Below are positions 53,460-63,724 of a DNA stretch of 64,000 nucleotides, piece after piece. Source of the stretch: Anaeromyces robustus (Eukaryota > Neocallimastigomycota > Neocallimastigomycetes > Neocallimastigales > Neocallimastigaceae); the NCBI GenBank assembly GCA_002104895.1, contig MCFG01000217.1, positions 52,960 to 116,959 of the forward strand, in the 5' to 3' direction. Under the pieces are notes generated by a model. It ran no database searches and was not told the DNA's origin. It saw nothing but the letters and a program-made list of their open reading frames with translations. The position numbers and the translations under genes were made by a program. Every line of letters starts with the position of its first letter. The first letter of the stretch is position 1.

Positions 53460-53598
53460 TTTGATATAGATATCAACAGTATTTTTCTTTCCTCTAAAGT
53501 AATTTATATATTAAAATTATTAAAAAAGATTAAGAAAAAAAATTTTTTAATAATAAATAAATAAACGATGAGCTTATTCTGAATAATTATTTAAATAA

Positions 53599-53655
<57 letters not shown>

Positions 53656-53821
53656 AATACAAGCTATCAATTATTAATTTATTTTATGTATATTATTCAT
53701 AAATTTAATTTTTCATTATTATAATAATATTTATGTATACAAAAACGTGAATACATGTGATATGTTTAATATAATAAATTTCCTTTTGTATAAATTTTAC
53801 CTAAAAGTTTTAAAAATTAAA

Positions 53822-53852
<31 letters not shown>

Positions 53853-53925
53853 AAATGAACTTTTTTTGTATTTAAACTATTTTTTTTTATAATAAATTAT
53901 CATAAAATATATTAACATATATAAA
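53460..53925. other. Spacer between ankyrin gene and SKP1
   Basis: It contains an uninterrupted T run of about 50 bp (53601-53650), one of the longest homopolymers in the window, and an A run near 53828-53850. It should carry the SKP1 promoter. Confidence 0.55.
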
Positions 53926-55162
53926 ATGGTTAAATTAACTAGTTCTGACGGTCAAGAGTTTACAATTTCAAAAGAAGTTGCATATCAATCAGTTTTATTA
54001 AAGAATATGATTGAAGGTTAGTTTTTGAAAATAGAAAAATAAATGAATACATCAATACAATAATTAACTTCAATTATTTGAGTTTGAGTATTAAATATTG
54101 AAAGTGTTAATTTTAAATATATATAGTTTCTTCGATTGTAATAACAATAACAAATTAAGAAAACTATCTTAAAATATATATGAAAATAAAATTATAAGAT
54201 GAATAAAATAATATAATTTATTTAAGAAATCTATCTATATATATATCTATATATTTATAATTATAATTTTATATTTGATAATATTAATAATATAATTTAT
54301 TTTGACATATTAATGTCAAAATAATAAAATATGAATATTATTAATATATTATTTATTTTCTTAAAAAAAAAGAGAGAAAAAAAATCATAAATAAATACAA
54401 ATATATATTTTAGAAATTATATTTTCAGGAAGCATCTTCTTATTATACATAATTATTAATATTTTTTATAATCTTTTTTTTATAATTATTATTTATATAC
54501 CATAATAAAAGATGTTCTCGATTCTGAAGAAAATCCAATTCCATTACCAAATGTTTCAGGACCAATTTTAGTTAAAGTTATCGAATATGCTACTCATCAT
54601 AAAGATGATCCAGTAAAACCACCTGTTGATGGACCAAGAACCTCAGAAATTGTTGACGAATGGGATAAAGAATTTATGAATATTGATCAAGGTTCTTTAT
54701 ATGAACTCATTTTAGCTGCCAATTATTTAGATATTAAGGATTTATTAGATTTAGGTAAAAACTTAATTATTAATTATTAATTTTATGATATTCTTATATG
54801 TCGCAAATATTATTATAAATTTATCTCATATTTATATAATTATCACAGTAACAGTAAAAATTATAGTGATGTTAGCATTAAATGATAATAAATGATAATA
54901 ATTTAAATAATAATAAATAGTAATAACAATAAAAATGATAATATTAAATTCTATTTTATTATATATTTTATTTATTTTTTTTCAAAAAAAAAAAAAAAAA
55001 ATTAAAATATATATATAAATAATAGGATGTAAAACTGTAGCTAATATGATTAAGGGAAAAAAGGTTGAAGAACTTCGTAAATTATTTAATATTCAAAATG
55101 ATTTTACTCCTGAGGAGGAAGAACAAATTAAGAAAGAAAATGCTTGGTGTGAAGAACATTAA
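53926..55162 (+). CDS. SKP1: Skp1, SCF ubiquitin ligase adaptor
   Basis: Three exons (53926-54016, 54512-54754, 55026-55162) join in phase to 156 aa, the normal Skp1 length. Skp1 links cullin 1 to F-box proteins in SCF ubiquitin ligases. Its landmarks are clear: the start [11 protein letters not shown], the segment [22 protein letters not shown] in the linker, [22 protein letters not shown] split over positions about 85-106, [22 protein letters not shown] over the second intron, and the C-terminal [19 protein letters not shown]. That ending is the F-box-binding helix, and the final WCEE(H) is near invariant. Intron 1 is unusually long (495 bp). Confidence 0.97.
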
Positions 55163-55645
55163 ATGAATAATTATTAAATAATATATTTTATTAATATAAA
55201 TAAATTTTTATAGTAATGGAAAATTTTATAATACATTATTAATTATTTATTAAATTATATAAAATAAATTTTATAATTATTAATTTTATTAGTTAAATTG
55301 AATATAAATAAGATAAAATATAATAAAATAAAATAAAATAAAATAAAATAAGATGTAATATCAAATTATATTAATTGAAAATAAAAAAATAAAATAATGT
55401 AATAAAATATAATTTTTTATTATAAAAAGAATTAGTTTGTAAATGAAAATAAATAAATAAATGATAAATAAATAAATATTAATAAATAAATATTAAAAAA
55501 CACTATTTTGAAATTACCATAAAATCACCTGTAATCACATATACTCACATGATTTTATGTTATTCAAAAATATATAAATAAAATTTATTTTTTTTATTCT
55601 TTTTATTGTCATATTTTGTGTAATATAATATAATTTTAATACAAA
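55163..55645. other. Spacer between SKP1 and NSE3
   Basis: AT-rich DNA with an AAAAT-type stretch at about 55310-55350 and AAAT units near 55445-55495, then a less AT-rich patch (55525-55560, ATCACCTGTAATCACATATA). It should hold the SKP1 3' end and the NSE3 promoter. Confidence 0.5.
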
Positions 55646-57204
55646 ATGATAATAGATGATAATTTAGAGAGTACATCAACACAAAGTAATATTAAATTAC
55701 CGGTAAATTTAACTCAAGAGGTATATAATATATATATAATAATTATATTATTATAATAATAATAATAATAAAAATACTAATAATAATATTAATACTTTTT
55801 TATAATTAAGGATATAGAAAAAAAGGTTTTGGATTTAGTAAGATTGGCAATAAGTAGTAGTGTTACTGATATACCTCTGAAACGTGAAGAAATTAAAAAA
55901 AAGGGTATATTTATTAAATATATATTTATATATTTATATAATAATTAATACTCTTCATTTTTTAAAAAAAAATAGTTATAAAGGATAATATGCGCATTTT
56001 TCCAATTGTGTTTGAAGAAGCTCAAAAAATATTAAGGGATACATATTGTATGGAATTAGTTGAATATCCTGCAAGAGGATCAACTATACTTTCAATAAAC
56101 CAATGTATATATCATTATAAGAATATTATAATAATAAAATATTATTTTAATTAAAATTTCTTCGTAGTTTTTTCTTTTTTTCTTTTCATTTAAATACTCA
56201 TTTATAATAATATTATATAAATGAATAAGAATAATTAATAATTGAAAAAAAAAAAAAATTAATTAATTCTTGTATATATTATTATTTTCTTATTTCTTAA
56301 TATTTAGCAAATATATTAAATTCTCAACAACAACTTCAACAGGGAGATGCACAAACAATACAAGCATCACAAACCAATTCTTCACAAGTATCTTTAAAAA
56401 AGGTTTCTTCAAAAAAATATTCAACCAATTCATATATATTAAGAAATTTGATCCCTGGAAATTTACGAAAAGGATTGATTTTTAATAAAGAGGATTACCA
56501 GTTGCATGGTCTTTTAATTATAATACTTTGCTTAATATATGCAAATGGCAATCGTGTAAAAGAAGGTATGTTATTATATAAATTATTTATTATATTGAAA
56601 ATTTTATTAAAGAAAAATAATTTATTATAATTTATAGAAATAATATATAAACATTTGGAAAAATTTATGTTATTATTATAAATTATTTATTATATTGAAA
56701 ACTTTATTAAAGAAAAATAATTTATTATAATTTATAGAAATAATATATAAATATTTGGAAAAATTTGGATTGTATAAAAATATTAAACATGAAACCTTTG
56801 AAGATGTTGAAAAACACATTATTCAATTTACACAAAAAGGGTATTTAGAAAAAGAAAAAACACCTATACCTAATAGTGAAGAAGTAACATATTCATATAA
56901 ATGGGGTCCTCGTGCATTAGTTGAATTTCCAGAAAAAAATCTATTAAATTTTATTAAAGGAGTATGTTTTTTTTTTGTCATTGTATTTAATTTATATAAT
57001 TTAAATTATATATTAGGATGTTTATATACTAATAGTATAAGGAAAAAATAAATATTCAGAAAAATATATATATATATGTAATTCCATTTCTTAATTAATT
57101 ATTTATATATTTATTAATTTATCTATTTTTATTATAAGTTTTACGAAAAGGAAGAACAAGAACAAATAGTAAAAGAATTAATTCGTTCACGTGGTATAAA
57201 TTAG
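55646..57204 (+). CDS. NSE3: NSE3/MAGE-family subunit of the SMC5/6 complex
   Basis: Six exons (55646-55720, 55811-55904, 55976-56104, 56308-56565, 56738-56961, 57139-57204) join in phase to about 281 aa. The MAGE homology domain is evident: LHGLLIIILCLIYANGN(R)VKEE, then IYKYLEKFGLY, then YLEKEKTP, then YSYKWGPRALVEF. In fungi the single MAGE protein is Nse3, which with Nse1 and Nse4 bridges the SMC5/6 heads and binds DNA during recombination repair. A Gln/Ser-rich insert (residues about 103-135) splits the domain. Intron 4 and the start of exon 5 are tandemly duplicated, giving a second acceptor (see the repeat at 56568). A 38-bp tandem repeat begins right after the stop codon. Confidence 0.9.
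56568..56766 (+). repeat. About 100-bp tandem duplication containing an intron end and exon start
   Basis: Copy 1 (56568-56666) and copy 2 (56667-56766) are nearly identical. Each includes intron DNA, the acceptor TTTATAATTTATAG-type site and the first ~29 nt of NSE3 exon 5. Only the second acceptor leads to an open frame: splicing to the first (after 56637) meets TAA about 14 codons later. Confidence 0.9.
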
Positions 57205-57356
57205 TATATAAAAATATTTTATTGTTCAATTATAAAAACAAATATATAAAAATATTTTATTGCTCAATTATAAAAACAAATATATAAAAATATTTTATTA
57301 TTCAATTATAAAAACAAATATATAAAAATATTTTGTTATTCAATTATAAAAATAAT
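57205..57356. repeat. Four-copy 38-bp tandem repeat
   Basis: Units start at 57205, 57243, 57281 and 57319 and begin TATATAAAAATATTTT(A/G)TT. The first starts at the base after the NSE3 stop codon, so the array forms the start of the 3' UTR. Confidence 0.92.
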
Positions 57357-57530
57357 GATTTTATAGATTTATTTTTATAGTTTAATAAAATTTATAAAAG
57401 TGTATATACATTGCATATACATATATACCCATTATTTATTAATTTATAATCATAACAACAACAATAATAATAATTAACAAAAGAGTCTTATTAATATATT
57501 AATAGTAAAAGTTGTAATATAAATTAAATT

Positions 57531-58111
57531 TGTTAATATAACTAAAAACAAATACATCATGTAATAATTCAATTTCTGAAGAAGATATGCGAATGAATCT
57601 ATTTTTATGGAATGTAATTATGAAACCAAATAGACTCATTCGATTATTGATCGAAGATTATTGAAATATTACATATATATACTAAAAGAAAACAATAATA
57701 CTTAATATTCAATGTTTTTATATATTTGTTTGTTTGTTTGTTGTTAGAATAAATTAAAAATAAATTAAAATATATTTAATTTCGTTTAAATTATTTTCAT
57801 TGTTATTGTTAGTTTATTTTGTTTAATATATAATTTATTTATTTAATATATTTAATAATTAATACATTTATTTAATTGAAAGAATCTTTTACACGAAATT
57901 ATGAAAACGAGATGAAATGTAGTTAAACTTAGCTCTATATTTTATTATTATATATATACATATTTTTATAATTATTATATAAAAATTTACTACAGAAATT
58001 TTTATTGTACTACATCATAATACATTATGAATATTATATAAAATAATTCTATAAAAATACATAATATAATATCATAACAATAAAGTATAATATTGAACTT
58101 TATATCTAACA
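57531..58111 (-). mobile_element. LTR of a Ty1/copia element (581 bp)
   Basis: The segment is bounded by TGTTA at 57531 and TAACA at 58111. It abuts a polypurine tract (minus-strand AGGGGGAA, 58112-58120) directly downstream of copia RNase H remnants, as expected for the 3' LTR of a minus-strand element. An imperfect hairpin (arms 57590-57604 and 57628-57642, one mismatch) lies inside. A 5' LTR was not found in the window. The left edge is chosen from the terminal TG...CA rule and is less certain than the right. Confidence 0.7.
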
Positions 58112-58133
58112 TTCCCCCTAAAATTTAGTATTT

Positions 58134-58685
58134 TTAAAATCTTGTAAGTATTATATTTCTAAATTTTGTCATCAAAGTCCCATTCAAATATTTGGTAAAT
58201 GCATCTGCTAAATTGTCCATTGATTTTATGTATTTTAAATTTATTAAATTTCCTTTAACTAATTCCTTTACCTTGTGAATTCTAACTTGGAGGTGTTTTG
58301 ATTTCGAAGTTATCATTTCATCATTACAAAAATGAATGGCAACTTGATTGTCAGAATTTATTGTAATAATCTTTGGTTCTATATTTAGTTCACTTAATCT
58401 ATTTCTGTATCATAAAACTTCTTTTGCACACTCAGAAATTCCATAATATTCACTTTCGACGGTAGATAATGATACCCATTTATGAAGTTTAGAGTACCAA
58501 TTGATAGCACCATTTCCAACTTTCACTAAATACCCTATTGTGGATTTTCTGATTTCTTTATCACCAGCAAAATCAGTATCCACATAAACCTTAATATCGT
58601 TATTTTTAAAATAAAGTTTTATATCAAATTTTGGTTTACCTTTGTAACGAAGTGATTGATGCAGGAACAGTATATTCATATACAA
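58134..58685 (-). pseudogene. Ty1/copia RNase H remnant
   Basis: The connection and RNase H domains of a copia Pol are readable in one frame, with segments VYVDTDFAGDKE, STIGYLVKVGNGAINWYSK, STVESEYYGISECAKE, INSDNQVAIHFCN and DNLADAFTKYL. One in-frame TGA (58407-58409) follows KEVL at a position where such elements normally carry Trp. The C-terminus and its natural stop (58134-58136) are intact and lead straight into the PPT and LTR. Confidence 0.88.
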
Positions 58686-59182
58686 TAAATGTATAACTTT
58701 TATAACAAATAATTATTACTTGGATTCAATAAATTAAAAATTAAATAATCTTTTCGTTTTTAAACTCTTCTTTATTTATTATGCTTATTTTTAAATACAA
58801 ATTATTGATCGTCTTTATAAAAGAAAGAAAAATTATCCTCTTTTATAATACATAAATTTATTATTTTATAGTCTTTCAACTATATTTTATTATTATTATT
58901 CATTTAATTAATCTAATTATTATTATTTATTTTATAATATAATTCACTATTCTAAATATTATATTCTAAGATTTATTTTAATATTAATTATTATTGTTAT
59001 TAATATTTATTAATATTTTCTATTCTAATTATTATATATAAACCCGAAATTTTACACAAAAATAATTTTTTAATCATTAACTAAATTTTTCTGGTATAAT
59101 TTAGCCTAATTTTGAGATTCGTCTGGTATCCGAATCCTAGAGGAGGACCATGTAACGAAACTCAGAATTAGTAAAATAGTAA

Positions 59183-59251
59183 CCATGGTTCTAGTGGTCA
59201 GACACTAGAACCATCAAGCCGAACCTCTCGGGTTTGACTCCCACTCTTTCC
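59183..59251 (+). repeat. tRNA-like segment with perfect 12-bp hairpin
   Basis: A box-like TTCTAGTGGTCAGA and a B box-like GGGTTTGACTCCC lie about 45 bp apart, in a GC-rich island, as in tRNA-derived SINE heads. ATGGTTCTAGTG and CACTAGAACCAT are perfectly complementary around a 6-nt loop. The T-stem and acceptor stem do not pair, so it is not a working tRNA gene. Confidence 0.55.
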
Positions 59252-59327
59252 AATTTTGAAAAAATTTTATTTTAAAAATTTATTATCAAGTTTCTCTACA
59301 CTTTTCCTTGTTGTAGAAACTACTCGA

Positions 59328-59361
59328 ATTTAATCGATAAAATCTTATCGATTAAATTCTA
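59328..59361. repeat. 15-bp perfect inverted repeat, 4-nt loop
   Basis: GAATTTAATCGATAA, then AATC, then TTATCGATTAAATTC. It lies within the insertion that splits the copia Pol, 80 bp after the tRNA-like segment. It could act as an RNA hairpin or be the folded junction of a small element. Confidence 0.85.
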
Positions 59362-59715
59362 AAAGATTCTAGTTTTTCTTTTTATCTTAAATCTTATTTT
59401 CACGAGATTCATTTTAAATCAAAAAATCCAAGTTTCTAGAACTTTTAATACTTTTTACAAACGAAACTGTTTTTCCGTAAAAAGTATAAATATGTGTAAA
59501 ATTTCGACTAAAGAAATATTTTTTCTTCGCGTTTTTATTAACTAGTTTTATAAGTAATTCAGAATATTACATTAACTAATTAATAAATAATTATATTTTA
59601 AATTTAATAAAAATAAATAAAACATTTCATTATAAAACATATTTTTAATTTTTTGTGTTTTTGTCTTTCCAAAATTTTTGTATTACATTTCCTCATTTTG
59701 AATTACTTAGTTCTT

Positions 59716-60351
59716 GCGGACCTATTGTCCACAATCTTCACCCAACATTACAAATACATACAACTTTATTATTTTTATCTACCTTTTTAAAGATACATGG
59801 TTTTGATATCAATTGTTTAAATCCAATACTTTTTAGGAATTTTGTAATTGTTTCATTCCACTGTCTACCGGATTGTTTCAAGCTATATAACGCCTTGTTC
59901 AATTTCCAGTATCCTTTGCCATAATTCTTGTCTCCTTGAGGGATTATTACATATATGTCTTTATCTAGATCTGCATTAAGATATGCTGCTTTAATACCAG
60001 TTGATAAATATTTCAATAGTAACTTGATGCTAAAGCTAAAAGTAATTTAATGTTGTCAATGCTCAGTGTTGGAGAAAACGTAAGATCATAATCAATTCCA
60101 TACCTTTGACTAAAACCTTTTACTACAAGTCTGGCTTTAAATTTTATAATTTAGCCGTTACTATTTGCTTTAATAGTAAAAATCCATTTCGTTTTTATTG
60201 GTTTCTTATTTTCAGGTAACCTTTTAACTATTGTCATAATATTATTGTCGTATAAATTATTTAATTCTTCTTTGATTGCTTCTTTCCATTTTTCCTTGAA
60301 TTTTCTCATTACACCTTGATTATATGTAATTGGTATATCATTCATAATCAT
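59716..60351 (-). pseudogene. Ty1/copia reverse transcriptase remnant
   Basis: The N-terminal part of a copia RT is readable: KWKEAIKEELNNL, then KTKWIFTIK, then FKARLVVKGFSQRYGIDYD, then KAAYLNADLDKDIYV, then ALYSLKQSGRQWNE. It is interrupted by an in-frame TAA (60151-60153), a TGA followed within 20 bases by a one-base frameshift near 60000-60015, and truncation before the YVDD motif at about 59740. The upstream integrase and gag are absent, since the sequence changes beyond about 60355. Confidence 0.88.
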
Positions 60352-60626
60352 AGATATTACATTATTATTTAAGTTTTTATTTTCAGTTGTTGTAATGCTA
60401 TTTTTATTATTATCTTTATTTCTTTTATTGTTGATGTAACAACGCTAACGACTTAGGTTAACACAATACTAATTATACTTTTTATGTTATAAGATTAATG
60501 AGTTTTAATAACAATTTTATTTATTATTAATATTTATTTTAATCTTAATACTAATTCTAGAGATTAATTTTACATGAAATTACAAGAATATATATTTATA
60601 AGTTAGAAATATACATAAACAATACT

Positions 60627-60649
60627 TTATGAGTGAAATTCACTCATAA
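60627..60649. repeat. 11-bp perfect inverted repeat, 1-nt centre
   Basis: TTATGAGTGAA, A, TTCACTCATAA. Near-palindromic, within the TGTAACA...TGTTACA element. Confidence 0.85.
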
Positions 60650-60691
60650 CGATTGGTTGATTTCATGGTTTGTGAAGAAAAAGAGTGGAAG

Positions 60692-60742
60692 AGTTATGGA
60701 TCAAAATATAACTAATAAATAGTTATATTTTGATCCATAACT
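60692..60742. repeat. 23-bp perfect inverted repeat, 5-nt loop
   Basis: Arms 60692-60714 and 60720-60742 are exactly complementary around ATAAA. On the minus strand the hairpin directly follows the tRNA-like segment, where a SINE tail or processing signal would sit. Confidence 0.95.
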
Positions 60743-60744
60743 GA

Positions 60745-60829
60745 GGGTGATACCCGGAGTCGAACTCATGACAAGTAGGTCAGAGTCCAACAACCTGACG
60801 ACTACGTCAGTCGGGGAACCCCCGGTAGG
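60745..60829 (-). repeat. tRNA-derived, SINE-head-like segment
   Basis: On the minus strand an A box-like TGACGTAGTCGTCAGG, an anticodon-arm-like TTGGACTCTGACC and a B box-like GAGTTCGACTCC appear in tRNA order and spacing. The T-stem and acceptor do not pair as a cloverleaf. Instead several local hairpins are perfect: GGGG-GTT-CCCC, CTGACG-TAGT-CGTCAG, GAGT-TCG-ACTC and GGGT-ATC-ACCC. GC content far exceeds the flanks. Confidence 0.55.
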
Positions 60830-61084
60830 AATAACTCTTTCAATGTATTTAGCTAATAGTAATACATTGTTACAGTTGATATTAATTTCATTGTCATCAC
60901 TCTTTTTTTAATTGATTTATTGAAAATGTATTGTTCGTTATTCTTCTTTTTATAATTATTGATATTCTCAAGGTCGATTTGATTTTTTTTTAGTAGATTT
61001 TGTAACAGATTGTTACAACACTGAATTACTAATTAATATATATTTTTTAAAATTATTATTTATTTTTATTTTATTTTAATTTTG

Positions 61085-62960
61085 CTGTAACACCAAGTCC
61101 AAGGGTTTGTGTGCTTATTAATTAAAATTTATTTTAATTTTAATTTTTAATTTTTTTTATTTAAATAACAACTTAGTGATTTTCACTTTTACAGTGAAAA
61201 TCGTTCTTATTTATACTAATTTTATTTTTAATAGAATACAATAGAATAAATTTAATAATCCAATCAATTTTTAAAATTTAACTTAAATTATTCCGTAAAT
61301 TCAGTAAATAATTTAACTGAATAAATTTTATAATATCTAGATTATTCTCGAACTATCTAAATTTTTACATGTGACTTTTAATTTTTTAACTAATTAATTA
61401 TTAAAAATTTATTACTAAGTATATATATAAAATATTAATAATAAAATAAAATAAAAAATAGAATTATAATAGGATGAATTCTATTACAGATTTGTTGAAT
61501 ATATTGTTCAACGTTTTTCTTTTTTTATTTGATTTTTCATCAAAATTATTTTTTCTTTTGTTTAATAATGTTAATTCATAATGATTTAAATTTTCTATCT
61601 TATTTGACATACTTGAATTTAATGTTAAATGAGGGTAGTTTTGGTTTAATAATGGTCAGGTCAAGATGTTTAATTAATAACAAAATAACTAATTAAACAA
61701 ATATATAATTAATAGGCAAATTTATTTATTAATACACAATAAATTAATTAATTAAAAGAACACTTTTTTAAAATAATTAAGTTTTATAATAATATTTTTT
61801 ATTAATAATTAATTAAGAAAAGTTTAAATAATAATTAGATTATTAAGTCATTAATTCTAAGTTATTTAGTTAATAATCTTACAAAGATTAAAAGGAATTG
61901 TAATTTCAATCCTTATTTATACTTTTTCTAAATCTAATAATTATTAATACATTTAATTATTATAATCTATTGATAATATATTTATACATGTATAATTTTA
62001 AATAAAATATATGAATAAAATAATATTGATAAAAATCTAACTATATAAAACTAATATAAAACTATATAAACTATTAATAAATTTAATGATAAGAATTTAT
62101 AATCTAAGATTTAGATTTATAACTATTCTAATTATTTAACTAGTTAACTATTTAATTATTTTAATTGTTTAGTATACTATTTAATTATTTATCTATATAT
62201 TAATTATTTTTATCTTTGGATTTTTATAATCTTTTCTGTATAATTAATTCTAGATAAAATGGGATATTTTTAATTATTTAAGATCTTAAGTAAATTTTAA
62301 ATCTTTTTGAGATTTTTAGAATTCTAAGAATTTCTGTAAATTAATATAATAATCAACTATTCTAATTTTTATAAAAATAATTAACAATTATTATAATATA
62401 TTATATAAATTATTATTATTATTCTAATTAATATTTTATAAATTATTTGAAGGCGTTTTCTGTATATCTGAATGATTATTATTATTATAAATTATAATAT
62501 AATTATTGAAATAAAAAGATTTTATCTATATAAAATATTATAATTATTTATTTATGGATCCTTGTAAATATTTAATTATATTTTTATATTGTATAAACCT
62601 TTAAAGTCCAATATCTCGCCAACCAGTGGTCCAAATGGGCTGAAATTCAGATATGTTGTAGCTCTTGAGCAGAGCTTCTCAATGAGCATAAAATCAAAGC
62701 GAAGCGGAGGAAATCTTCAATATTTGCCAAGTTATCGTTATTTTTCTTCTGATTATTTTTATTAATATCTTAAGGGTTAAATTAAGTTGATTAATATTTA
62801 TTTAATTTGTCCAAACCCTTTACAATATCAATTTAAATACTTTTTAATATTTGTTTATTTTATTGAAAATCGAATTTTAAGTGATTTAGTCAATAACGAA
62901 ATTTAAATGTAATTGAACTATTAGTGAATTTCAATTTTAAATCCACTAATATTCGCGACA
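61085..62960 (-). mobile_element. Candidate Ty3/gypsy 3' LTR
   Basis: The right (minus-strand 5') edge is well placed: the polypurine tract CTTTGGGGGAGCGA (minus strand, about 62961-62974) is followed by TGTCGCGA. The GC-richer block at about 62600-62740 resembles internal LTR sequence of fungal gypsy elements. The left edge is taken at TGTAACACC (61085) under the TG...CA rule, giving an unusually long LTR of about 1.9 kb; it could end sooner. A 10-bp hairpin GATTTTCACT/AGTGAAAATC lies at 61178-61202. Confidence 0.5.
61178..61202. repeat. 10-bp perfect inverted repeat, 5-nt loop
   Basis: GATTTTCACT, TTTAC, AGTGAAAATC, just inside the candidate gypsy LTR end. Confidence 0.85.
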
Positions 62961-63215
62961 TCGCTCCCCCAAAGAAAATCGAATTCCAGGCGATTGTCAA
63001 TAACCAAATAATATGAATTAAAGTTTGGAATTAATAATTTTAAATAATTTATAGTTGAAAATAATATATATGAATATATTATAAGTTGAATAATAAATAT
63101 ATAATATAAAATAGTTGATATTAAATTTTTAAAGATTTTTAATTGAATGATATATTTTGAATATATTGCAATATATGGAAATTTAAATTGAAAAAAAAAA
63201 ATTTTTAAAATTTAT

Positions 63216-63258
<43 letters not shown>

Positions 63259-63724
63259 AATTAATAAAAATTTTTTTTTTTTTTTGAAAAATTATTAAAA
63301 AAAAAAATTTTTTATTTTTGAATAATAAAATTGATATCAATAATAGTGAATATTTTGTAATAAAATTGAATATTTTTAATAATTAATAGTCCATTTTAAT
63401 ATTAATTTTGATAATAATTGAGTGTGTATATTGTATATTTTGATTTTTAGTGTAAAATTGTAATTTTTGAAATAAAGATGTAAAACGATCGCATGTTAAA
63501 TTTTATTAAAATTGAAGTGTTTTTTAATTTTTATTGATTATTTAATTTATATGAAAAATTTGAAAAAATTTTTTGAAATTGAAATTTCAATTTGTTATGA
63601 ATTTTGTTGAAATTTCAAAATGAATTGTTGAGATGAGTCTATGGTGTGTTAATAATTATTGTTGATATTTGTTTTTTGAATTATATTATTGATTTTTTAT
63701 ATATTGGTGTAAATTAAATTGAAA
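62961..63724 (-). mobile_element. Gypsy 3' noncoding region and polypurine tract
   Basis: Lies between the integrase stop codon and the candidate LTR on the minus strand. It contains T and A homopolymers (63218-63252, 63270-63310), the palindrome AAATTGAAATTTCAATTT near 63577-63594, and the G-rich polypurine tract at the LTR border. Confidence 0.55.

Larger units (their letters stand above)
58686..59715. mobile_element. Unclassified insertion splitting the copia Pol
   Basis: About 1 kb without homology to copia lies between the RT and RNase H remnants, and the YVDD part of RT is missing. It contains a PPT-like AGAGGAGGACCA followed by TGTAACG (about 59139-59156), which resembles the start of an LTR. 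It also holds a tRNA-like hairpin segment, a 15-bp perfect hairpin, and a 9-bp inverted repeat ACTTTTTAC/GTAAAAAGT (about 59450-59486). Boundaries are set only by where copia similarity stops. No target-site duplication was found. Confidence 0.5.
60435..61017. mobile_element. LTR-like or short nonautonomous element carrying hairpins and a tRNA-like segment
   Basis: The segment starts TGTAACA and ends TGTTACA, a 7-bp inverted terminal pair typical of gypsy-type LTRs. It lies between the copia and gypsy remnants. It contains an 11-bp and a 23-bp perfect hairpin and a minus-strand tRNA-like region, listed separately. No coding frame and no matching 5-bp target duplication were found, so the boundaries are tentative. 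Confidence 0.45.

Noticed and set aside
57205-57356. Regular repeat spacing that could suggest a CRISPR array
   Set aside because: The 38-bp units are contiguous without unique spacers, and the sequence is nuclear eukaryotic.
59655-59924. 89-codon plus-strand frame opposite the copia RT
   Set aside because: Antisense of recognisable RT sequence.
60745-60829. Functional minus-strand tRNA gene
   Set aside because: Box-like motifs are present, but the T-stem and acceptor stem do not pair and no CCA-proximal stem can be drawn.
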